Shown here piece by piece: positions 6,001 through 12,033 of a stretch of 12,033 bases of DNA. A model generated the notes under the pieces. The model saw only the letters and a program-made list of their open reading frames with translations, was not told the origin of the DNA and ran no database searches. The position numbers were made by a program, and so were the translations under genes. Each line of letters opens with the position of its first letter. Positions within the stretch are counted from its first letter, which is position 1. The stretch is from Chloroflexota bacterium (GTDB taxonomy: Bacteria > Chloroflexota > Dehalococcoidia > UBA1151): the NCBI GenBank assembly GCA_022561735.1, contig JADFQR010000014.1, positions 1 through 12,033 of the forward strand. Reading direction: 5' to 3'.

Positions 6001-7632
6001 TCAAAACCGCCGTTCCCACGCGCCTGACACACGTCGTGTAATCAGGAAGCCAATTGGGAACACGATCAGACCGATGACGCCGAGCGAGGCCTGCCCGCCT
6101 GACCCGGTGGAGTTGCATGACCCTCCGCCGCCGTCAGCATCATCGTCTCCCGCTATAACGGCGCTGGCGGACGCCGGAGCAACCGTCGCCGTGGCAGCCG
6201 GTGCTGCCGTGGGCGCCGGGACAGCGGTTGCAACTGAAGATGCCGATGCCGGAGATACTGACGTCTCAGTGGAGCCGGCCGGTCCCCGGGTGGCGGTCGG
6301 CAGGGGACCCGGCGTCACCGTCGCGAGCGGCGATGGGGTGGATGTTGGCGCTGGTGGTGGTGGAGGCGGTGAGGATGTCGCCGCCGGAGATGGCGCCGGG
6401 GTCGGTGTGTTCTCGATCGCCTTCTTCACCGCCACGATCACGAACGTCGACAGCCCATTGTTCGACACGAGTTCGAACCGTACCGGGTCTGCTTCCGGGT
6501 CCACCGGAATCCACGCATACCGCTCAAGCGAGCCGTCCTCTGCACTCCGGAACACCTCGACGGAATCGTTAGCGTGCCCGTCGAGCCATGCCTTGCCCAC
6601 ATCCAGCCGCAGCGTCGCCGACTGAAGCGCGGTGTCCAGTTTCGTCGTAATGAACTCAACCGAAAAGGCGATGCCTGCGACACTCGCTTCATCACGCGCT
6701 AATTCATTGTCGATCACGCTGCGCACTTCCTCGTTCGGAAGCGCCTCGATCCGCAATTCGAGGAGCGCGCCGCCCGGGAACGCTGAAATATCTCCCGTGA
6801 CTTTTACGGACCCCACGCCGACATCGGGCGATGTTTCCGAGAAATCGCGACTGCGCGTGGGGAGATCAATACTCAGGCCGGTCACCTGCGCCGTCACGGA
6901 CGTTCCGTTCCCCAGGAATGGCGTCGTTTCCACGAGAACCCGGATCGTGTCGTTCAGGGTGTCGTCGGTGAAGGGGATACGCAACAACGCCCCGGCTGCC
7001 GCCGGTTCCACCGTCAGCCCGGTGGCCGTGTCTGTGAGGGATTCCAGCGTTAAACCTTCCGGCACGGCGACCGGGAGGATCAGGTCTCCGCCGATGGCAG
7101 GGATATCGATCCCCCCGCCGATAACCGAAGCCGGGGAGCCGTTGGAGTGCGTCGCCGTGGCGTTGGGGCTGATCGATACGAACTGCCGGACAGAGGCGAA
7201 CGATGTCCCGCCCTCGGGGACCCGGACTACCGGCGGCACTTTGGTGAATGTTGCGATGTTTGCGGTAACGGTGGCGCCGCTGGTTAGCGTGGTTTTTACC
7301 GATCGCGAAAAATTGAAGGGCAATCCCAGCCCGGGTTCTGCGTCCACGGTAATCAGTTCACCGGCTTCGACCCCGGTATGCAGACCCAACAGCAATTCGT
7401 ACTCATCCGGCGCACCAAATATCCCTGTGAAAGTGGAGGCCAGGGCGGTGCCGGAAGGGCCAAAGGCGGACACAATCACGTTGGCGCTGGTGGGTACGCC
7501 GTCCAGCGTGACACGCCCGCGAATGATCATCGGGTCAAGGATCTGCGCTTGAGCCGGAGCCACTTCAAGTAAGAGCTGGCCCGCGATAACAAAAGCGACG
7601 GCAAACATCAGCAACGCAGTGAGTTTTTTCAC
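6001..7632 (-). CDS. Secreted surface protein with Pro/Thr-rich stalk and Cys-containing C-terminal anchor
   Basis: This encodes 543 aa from a GTG with GGGAGG 4 nt upstream; the frame extends upstream to 7761 but that part does not look coding. Residues 1-29 are a Sec signal peptide (VKKL, hydrophobic core, cleavage after AQA). Residues 30 to about 135 look like a transthyretin/carboxypeptidase-regulatory beta-sandwich (IIRGRVTLDGVP...). The middle is beta-rich. Residues about 346-406 (DSVEVFR, YAWIPVD, NGLSTFVIVA) resemble the end of PGF-pre-PGF-type surface modules. Residues 407 to about 495 are a Pro/Thr/Ser/Ala stalk. The tail has DDDADGGGGSCNSTG (Cys506), a hydrophobic helix near 517-531, and Arg533-Arg534. 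This is the layout of tripartite C-terminal sorting signals, with the Cys as a possible processing and lipid-attachment site. No catalytic motif is seen; a structural or adhesive envelope role is inferred. Confidence 0.85.
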   Translation of the reverse strand: MKKLTALLMFAVAFVIAGQLLLEVAPAQAQILDPMIIRGRVTLDGVPTSANVIVSAFGPSGTALASTFTGIFGAPDEYELLLGLHTGVEAGELITVDAEPGLGLPFNFSRSVKTTLTSGATVTANIATFTKVPPVVRVPEGGTSFASVRQFVSISPNATATHSNGSPASVIGGGIDIPAIGGDLILPVAVPEGLTLESLTDTATGLTVEPAAAGALLRIPFTDDTLNDTIRVLVETTPFLGNGTSVTAQVTGLSIDLPTRSRDFSETSPDVGVGSVKVTGDISAFPGGALLELRIEALPNEEVRSVIDNELARDEASVAGIAFSVEFITTKLDTALQSATLRLDVGKAWLDGHANDSVEVFRSAEDGSLERYAWIPVDPEADPVRFELVSNNGLSTFVIVAVKKAIENTPTPAPSPAATSSPPPPPPAPTSTPSPLATVTPGPLPTATRGPAGSTETSVSPASASSVATAVPAPTAAPAATATVAPASASAVIAGDDDADGGGGSCNSTGSGGQASLGVIGLIVFPIGFLITRRVSGAWERRF

Positions 7633-7636
7633 GGAA

Positions 7637-7642
7637 CCTCCC
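7637..7642 (-). promoter_or_regulatory. Shine-Dalgarno GGGAGG deciding the GTG start at 7632
   Basis: GGGAGG is followed by TTCC and GTG, and the encoded protein then begins directly with a signal peptide. The 43 extra codons of the longer frame would bury this signal, so the shorter start is preferred. Confidence 0.8.
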
Positions 7643-8066
7643 GAACGCAGGCAGAGGCTAGAGGCTGAGTACGGCGGGAAAACCTGGCAGGCACGTATTT
7701 TAAGATGGAGGCTGTTACCCCCGGATGAAGGAGAGCGGTACGAAATCGCAACAGCACGCAATCCTGGCCGAGGTGGGCGCTAGCGGAAACCTCGCCGTCA
7801 CCGTCTACGCCGCGGCCTTCTGGCCGATTCGAGCTATGTATCGATGAAGCGGGGGGCGGCCGCCGGAGTGGCGGCCACGGTACGGCGGTAGATCTGTAAG
7901 AACTCGTCCATCGCCCGCCCGGAACCGGCAAAGCCGCCGCGGCCGATCGCCCACTTCACGATCTCTACCCCGGGCCAGCTTTCGGCAGCTACGCGCTGCG
8001 TTCGCGACGCACGGGGAACTCTGGATTTAGCGCGGAACGGGCCATCGTCCGGGAGGTAGAGGCCCC
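7643..8066. other. Intergenic region between the two surface-protein genes
   Basis: No established gene is seen. One minus-strand frame ending at 7834 reads with plausible composition (see the short ORF at 7834-7959). No terminator hairpin with a T-tract follows the dockerin-protein gene, so read-through into the gene at 7632 is possible, though a gap above 400 bp argues for a separate promoter. Confidence 0.45.
7834..7959 (-). CDS. Possible short ORF or gene remnant, uncertain
   Basis: A 41-codon frame starts at a GTG (7959) and ends TAG (7834). It begins VKWAIGRGGFAGSGRAMDEF and includes LQIYRRTVAAT. The same frame stays open upstream for at least 35 codons past 8060, without a start codon in that stretch. 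Composition is more protein-like than in other spurious frames here, but the Shine-Dalgarno is weak and I recognise no family. It may be the tail of a decayed gene or chance. Confidence 0.18.
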   Translation of the reverse strand: MKWAIGRGGFAGSGRAMDEFLQIYRRTVAATPAAAPRFIDT

Positions 8067-10112
8067 CTACCAGGCCTGCGGACCGAACATCCCCAGGTTT
8101 GACATCGTGATGGAGATATCCAGCGCGCTCACCGCTCCATCGCCGTTGATGTCCACCCAGTTGCCGGGCGCACCATCAGTCCGGTCTGCGGTCGTAATTC
8201 CAAAACTAACCATCACCAGCGACACATCGGCGCCGTCCACAATCGAGTCAGAGTTGTTTACCAGGCCGCCCCTGAGTTCGATGGCAGGCATAACCACGTC
8301 CGACGCCACACTGAGGGACGCCCTCTCCACTGACAGGAAACCGTTCGCTGCAACCGCGATACGGTACGCTCCGAGAGGCACATTGACGAACGCAAACGTG
8401 CCATCTCCGGACACCGCCGCCGTCGCATAAACAGGCTCGCCACCCTCTGGTGTGAGGGTCACATTTGCGCCGATCGCCACCGTTGCGGAGACGGTGAACG
8501 CTCCCTGGAACGACAACTCCCCGGTGACATTGAACACGGCGATCACGGTGATGGTGAAGGTGGAGGCCGGGCTTACGTCGATCCCGCCGTTTTCAGTCCC
8601 GCCGTTGTCTGTGAGTTGAAGCGTAACCGCCGCCGCGCCGTTCACCCCCGGCGTGAGTTCATACGTCAAATCTCCAGCCGCGCTCAACGCCGGTTGAATT
8701 GCAAATAACGGGTTGTTGTTGTTTGACACCGTGAACGTCAGGGTCTGACCGGATTCGTTGGCGGCGCCTGCGTCCAACCCGTCGGCCCAGGCCGAGGTTG
8801 AATGCGCGCCGCTGTTCTCCAGGACCGACTCATCGCCGCCTGTCACGAAACTCGGCGCGTCGTTTACCGACACCACGGTGATCGTCACGGTCGAGGTCCC
8901 GCTCGACGCGCCTTCGTCGTCCGACACGCTGAACGTGAAGGAATCTATGCCGTTGAAATCCTGCGCCGGCGTGTAAGTCAGATCGGGCGCAACCCCGGAC
9001 AACGCTCCAGACAGTCCGGCGAGGTTGAACTGGAACGTCAGCAGGTCGCCGTTGTCGTCGCTGACCGACAGGCTCAACGCCAGCTCAACATCCTCGTCCG
9101 TGCTGACCGCCTGCCCATTTGTGACCGGTGCGTGGTTCTCCAGTATCTGGAGTCCCGTCGGCATTCCCGTCGTCATCACGTCCCCGGCCAGGATGAACGC
9201 CGTGCGGAACGGGCCATCGGTACCCGCGTTCAACACCGGCTCGCCCATTGCCATCCGGGTTACGGTGAACGTCATTACCGGTCCACCCGCCGCGAGCGGA
9301 CCGTTTTCGAGAGAGCATCCAAATGCGGTGGCGGTATCACCGTCCACACGTGCGGCCGGGATTACCGAACCACCGGCGTAGATCCCCACACACTGCGGGT
9401 CCGATACCTGGATCACGAGGTCGTCATGAATCACATTGACCTGTAGCGTGTCTGCCGCGGCCACGCCGATACCGGTCGCCTCCAGCGTCACGACCACTGA
9501 GTCCGTGATGTTGTCCAGCGTCACCGTAGAAGGGCTGAATACGAGCGTCGGGGGGTATTCGGATAGCACCTTGAGCCGGGCTGAAACGCCGACGGCCACC
9601 GTCTCGCCGTTCTCGAAGAATGTCGTGCGCAGCGGCTGGTCCGGTGAGAACCACAGCTCTATATCGCCCGCCCCGGTCCGCGTCAGGGTGAACTCCACGA
9701 TGGCTCCGCTGTCCCCGAGCGGCCCGTTTGAAATGGCGCAGAGAAGTCCGCTCGCCTCGCCATCGAGGTTGACGGGAGCCCCGGTTCCAAACCCGCCGGC
9801 ATAAATACCCACGCAAGAAGGATTTGAGATCGAGACCACCGCCGGGTCGTGAACGATCTTCAACTGGACCGTGTCCGCGGCGTCGGCCCCGATGTCATGC
9901 ACCCCGACCCGGACCTGCACGGCATCGCCGATACCCGGCAGCACTACGTAACCTGACGGCGTGTCAGAGGCATCCGTGAATATCAGCGTTGCGCTTCCGT
10001 GATCGGCGCTGGCGGACATAGTGATCACGATCAGCGCAGCCATCGCTGCCAGCACCGTTATCAGCGCGGTTGAGGTTCTACGGGAGAACCGATTGCGTAT
10101 TCCGTGTGTCAC
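8067..10112 (-). CDS. Large secreted protein with cohesin-like, cadherin-like and dockerin modules
   Basis: This encodes 681 aa from a GTG with a perfectly placed GGAGG; an ATG four codons earlier overlaps that site. Residues 1-36 form a signal peptide (RNRFSRRTSTAL, hydrophobic core, cleavage after SASA). Although Arg-Arg is present, the +2 hydrophobic residue is missing, so Sec is favoured. Two homologous cohesin-like modules follow (about 42-183 and 188-325). Both contain ADT-x-Q and then CVGIYAGG (100-107 and 241-248), with a second Cys further on that may form a disulfide. Next come a cadherin-like repeat (about 327-418, with YTPAQDFNGIDSFTFSVSDD), another Ig-like repeat (about 422-527), a carboxypeptidase-regulatory-like domain (about 530-613) and a C-terminal type I dockerin (617-681). 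The second calcium loop, DINGDGAVSALD (654-665), is canonical. The first (618-629) has Val instead of Asp at position 1. Its role is probably envelope assembly or adhesion; no enzyme domain is seen. Confidence 0.9.
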   Translation of the reverse strand: MTHGIRNRFSRRTSTALITVLAAMAALIVITMSASADHGSATLIFTDASDTPSGYVVLPGIGDAVQVRVGVHDIGADAADTVQLKIVHDPAVVSISNPSCVGIYAGGFGTGAPVNLDGEASGLLCAISNGPLGDSGAIVEFTLTRTGAGDIELWFSPDQPLRTTFFENGETVAVGVSARLKVLSEYPPTLVFSPSTVTLDNITDSVVVTLEATGIGVAAADTLQVNVIHDDLVIQVSDPQCVGIYAGGSVIPAARVDGDTATAFGCSLENGPLAAGGPVMTFTVTRMAMGEPVLNAGTDGPFRTAFILAGDVMTTGMPTGLQILENHAPVTNGQAVSTDEDVELALSLSVSDDNGDLLTFQFNLAGLSGALSGVAPDLTYTPAQDFNGIDSFTFSVSDDEGASSGTSTVTITVVSVNDAPSFVTGGDESVLENSGAHSTSAWADGLDAGAANESGQTLTFTVSNNNNPLFAIQPALSAAGDLTYELTPGVNGAAAVTLQLTDNGGTENGGIDVSPASTFTITVIAVFNVTGELSFQGAFTVSATVAIGANVTLTPEGGEPVYATAAVSGDGTFAFVNVPLGAYRIAVAANGFLSVERASLSVASDVVMPAIELRGGLVNNSDSIVDGADVSLVMVSFGITTADRTDGAPGNWVDINGDGAVSALDISITMSNLGMFGPQAW

Positions 10113-10117
10113 TTCCG

Positions 10118-10122
10118 CCTCC
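10118..10122 (-). promoter_or_regulatory. Shine-Dalgarno GGAGG deciding the GTG start at 10112
   Basis: GGAGG is followed by CGGAA (5 nt) and GTG. The alternative ATG at 10124 shares its G with this motif and has only GGA in front of it. Translation from GTG gives a shorter and more typical signal-peptide n-region. Confidence 0.7.
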
Positions 10123-10132
10123 ATGAGGTCCG

Positions 10133-10447
10133 TTACCAGCCCTGCACCGGGAAGTCGAACGGACCGTCAAATGCAGATGTCCTTGCATGGGCCACCAGGA
10201 ACACCAGCGCCTGGGCGTCCCCGTTGTAGGGATCCACGGCCAGCACCATGCGGGCTGACTCTCCCACCATGTCCCAGTCACGCCGGTCGGCGGCCTCTTC
10301 GGCTTGAACCAGCAGCCGCAAGACCAGCCGCTGCGTCCGTTCACTCAGCGTGTCCGGCGTGACGATCGATTTGGCGTCGATCTCGGCATCGCCACGCGCC
10401 CAGCAGGTCCAGCACTCGCCGGTCGGAGCATCCAGCGCCGAATCCAT
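10133..10447 (-). CDS. Small CxxC and TPR-like protein of unknown function, upstream of the dockerin protein
   Basis: This encodes 104 aa from an ATG; the frame stays open to 10573, but the upstream part is not protein-like. The N-terminus has a CWTCW pair (Cys12, Cys15), which could bind a metal or be half of a zinc site. Residues about 38-95 are helical: RTQRLVLRLLVQAEEAADRR, then DWDMVGESARMVLAVDPYNG and DAQALVFLVAHA. That second part has the shape of one tetratricopeptide repeat (W, G, A, DP at expected places). There is no signal peptide, so it is probably cytoplasmic. It ends 20 nt before the dockerin-protein gene on the same strand, so the two are likely co-transcribed. The Shine-Dalgarno is not obvious, and a GTG further upstream (10483) is an alternative start. 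The gene is probable; the function is unknown. Confidence 0.65.
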   Translation of the reverse strand: MDSALDAPTGECWTCWARGDAEIDAKSIVTPDTLSERTQRLVLRLLVQAEEAADRRDWDMVGESARMVLAVDPYNGDAQALVFLVAHARTSAFDGPFDFPVQGW

Positions 10448-11380
10448 AATCCGGCCCCTGTTCTTCTTCCTGCTGACGCTCACCGGTGTCCCGTGGGGAG
10501 AACGACATCTCTTGAATGTCAAAAGCAGCAGACCTTGCTGGGTAGTTGATCCGCTCGTTGTTCGGGCGGACATTCAGTAATTTCAGTCCTCGACGCCGAA
10601 GAAGGAGACAAAGACGGCGCCGAGGGATATAGGTGAACCCGGCAAAGTCGACCCGCAGCCGGTGTTCACAACTTATTGATATCGCACCGTTGGGTTAGCG
10701 ACAACGACAGTCCATGCGTTGGTGTGTCTGGCTTTAACCACGGCGATCAGTCGGAGAAACGACGGCCTAAACCCGGTTATTACGATCAATTCGACCGTGC
10801 AGGAGACCGTTCATAGTCATGCTGAAGGCAGGCGGGAACGCCCCGGCGGCGCGCCCATCACAGGCCCGGATCTCCCGTTCACCGGCTCCCTGTCCGTGCA
10901 TAAGTCGTTCATATGTCTTTAACGACCCGTTCACAGGGGCTTATTGCCGGTTTTCCTTTGCGTTCGTGTTGCCTTAATCGAGAACACGGGTATCGGAGCG
11001 AAGACCGGGCGGTACATCGGCCCCAGGTCCTTCATGTGTCAGCGAGAATTTCGGCAGTCTTGCGTCGCTGCGTCCCGCGGGCCCGTGGGCCAAATTGACG
11101 GAGGCCCCAACCCCGTCCAACGGTGATCGCAGATCGGGACCTCCAGCCCGCCGGCAGACCGGGCGACCGGATATTTCAGCGTCCACGCAGCCCTGATCTG
11201 GCTCGTCCAACCACGGCCTCAACCCGAAAACTTCCCCTTCCCACACCAGATCCCCGCCCGGACCGGTCCGGCGGCTGGTGAAATGGATCCCATGCGCCGG
11301 GTTATTCGGACCCGAGCGCGCCCACGCACAGTCCCGCACCCGGCGCCTGCGAGTACGTAACGAACGGGAGAAGCCTTTCG
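10448..11380. other. Gene-free region upstream of the DUF3883 gene
   Basis: This 930-bp stretch separates divergent genes, so promoters for both should be here, but no clear -35/-10 pair is recognised. Several frames (for example 10974-11339, minus) are open but give Arg/Gly/Pro-rich products without motifs or ribosome binding sites. Part of it (about 10640-10830) is more AT-rich. No tRNA or other RNA gene was found. Confidence 0.5.
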
Positions 11381-12033
11381 ATGTTCAGCATGCCCGACTG
11401 GAACCCCGATGAACTCGGGCTGATAGTCTCGGAATACTTCGACATGCTTCTGCGTGAGCTGAACGGTGAGTCGTACGACCCTGCGACGTATCTACAGGGG
11501 CTGCGAGAGGTCCTCGACGGCCGTTCCGGGAATTGGATCGAGTTCAAGCTGGCAAACATCAGCGCCGCACTCGTGGATCTCAACCTGCCCTGCATCGCTG
11601 CTTACCCGCCTGACGGCAATGTCCAGGGCGTGCTTACCGAAGCCGTTCAGAACTATGCACGCGACAACGCGGGACCCTGGAAAATCAGTGAACCGCAATC
11701 TCAAGCAGAGCAAGACGATGCGCCTCGCGGCGAATCCGCGAGCGGGGACGGCGATGCGCCTGACGATGGCGAACCTAGTATCGAGGCCGACCTCGCCGAC
11801 GATTCATCGGGTCGGCGGGCGGTGGAAACGCGCGCTCTGGACGTAGCGACGACCTTCTACAGTTCAACAGGGTGGTCCGTGAAAGTGGCCGACCCTGGCC
11901 AGCCGTATGAACTCGTATGCACCCGCAAAGACGGTCCAGAGTTGCACGTCGCCGTGAAAGGTACCGCCGGCCCCGGAATGCCGGTCTTCCTGACACCCCC
12001 GGACGTCGAGCACGCCCGGACCTACAAACCCTT
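11381..12033 (+). CDS. DUF3883 (NO VEIN C-terminal) protein, truncated by the window end
   Basis: 217 codons are visible from an ATG with GGGAG about 10 nt upstream; the gene continues beyond the window. Residues 6-90 match the N-terminal domain common in these proteins: WNPDELGLIVSEYFDMLLRE, then the signature IEFKLANISAALVDLNLP and the AYPPDGNVQGVL segment. Residues 101-143 are an acidic, disordered linker. Residues 145-217 begin a DUF3883 domain: RRAVETRALDVATTFY, GWSVKV, PYELVC, LHVAVKGT, then VFLTPPDVEHAR. DUF3883 is, to my knowledge, placed with PD-(D/E)xK-type nucleases and occurs in restriction and defence contexts. Here the usual DL and VEVKG residues appear as E177-L and V-A191-V-K193-G, so the acidic catalytic Glu is replaced by Ala. 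Family assignment is strong; activity is doubtful. Confidence 0.87.
   Translation, partial: MFSMPDWNPDELGLIVSEYFDMLLRELNGESYDPATYLQGLREVLDGRSGNWIEFKLANISAALVDLNLPCIAAYPPDGNVQGVLTEAVQNYARDNAGPWKISEPQSQAEQDDAPRGESASGDGDAPDDGEPSIEADLADDSSGRRAVETRALDVATTFYSSTGWSVKVADPGQPYELVCTRKDGPELHVAVKGTAGPGMPVFLTPPDVEHARTYKP

Noticed and set aside
6632..7552. Plus-strand frame of 306 codons
   Set aside because: It is wholly antisense to the surface-protein gene, whose signal peptide, stalk and anchor show which strand is real. The Ser/Pro/Val-rich product is the expected complement.
7643..7960. Riboswitch (cyclic di-GMP type) in the leader of the 6001-7632 gene
   Set aside because: Some GC-rich stems can be drawn, but none of the conserved loop sequences of the GEMM class are present.
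8802..9446. Plus-strand frame of 214 codons rich in Arg and His
   Set aside because: It is antisense to the cohesin/cadherin-like modules and is a typical artefact of high third-position GC.
8067..10112. Tat signal peptide on the dockerin protein (SRRTSTAL)
   Set aside because: The Arg pair is not followed by Phe or Leu at the consensus position and no Lys follows. The long, strongly hydrophobic core favours Sec export.
10974..11339. Minus-strand frame of 121 codons upstream of the DUF3883 gene
   Set aside because: Some segments look protein-like (for example LVWEGEVFGLRPWLDEPD), but I recognise no family, see no ribosome binding site and the second half degenerates to Gly/Arg/Pro. It cannot be excluded but is not supported.

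Overview
The window is GC-rich bacterial chromosomal DNA. It encodes about eight protein genes separated by unusually long non-coding stretches. A TatA/TatB-like/TatC set, large secreted proteins with cohesin-like and dockerin modules, a long Pro/Thr/Ser linker ending in a Cys-plus-membrane tail, and GTG starts with strong Shine-Dalgarno sequences together suggest an uncultured Chloroflexota (Dehalococcoidia/SAR202-like). This is an inference from protein style; no rRNA or other marker gene is present.

Layout, left to right. Positions 104-518 (-) hold the broken C-terminal half of an IS1595/ISXO2-type transposase, followed by three ~39-bp repeats (541-658). Positions 1216-2190 (-) encode a secreted protein of unknown function with a clear twin-arginine signal peptide and a strong terminator behind it. 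A small two-CxxC zinc-ribbon protein lies at 2653-2838 (-). After about 1 kb without a gene come tatB-like and tatC (3857-4962, +, 4-base overlap), which converge on a separate tatA (5097-5375, -). A terminator that works best for tatA lies between them. Positions 6001-7632 (-) encode a 543-aa surface protein with a Sec signal, beta-rich body, Pro-rich stalk and a Gly-rich/Cys C-terminal anchor. Positions 8067-10447 (-) look like a two-gene operon: a small TPR-like CxxC protein followed by a 681-aa cohesin-like/cadherin-like/dockerin protein. At the right edge (11381 to the end, +) is the start of a DUF3883 (NO VEIN C-terminal) protein, a family often found near restriction and defence genes.

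How it fits together. The middle is an envelope and secretion neighbourhood: the Tat translocase, one obvious Tat substrate 1.7 kb away, and two large extracellular proteins probably exported by Sec. The right edge may open an unrelated defence or restriction island, which cannot be judged because the window ends inside its first gene. I found no CRISPR array, tRNA, rRNA, riboswitch or complete mobile element, and no demonstrably new multi-gene system. The oddest points are a TatA with a duplicated amphipathic helix, a dockerin protein that also carries cohesin-like modules, and a DUF3883 domain whose putative catalytic residues look substituted.
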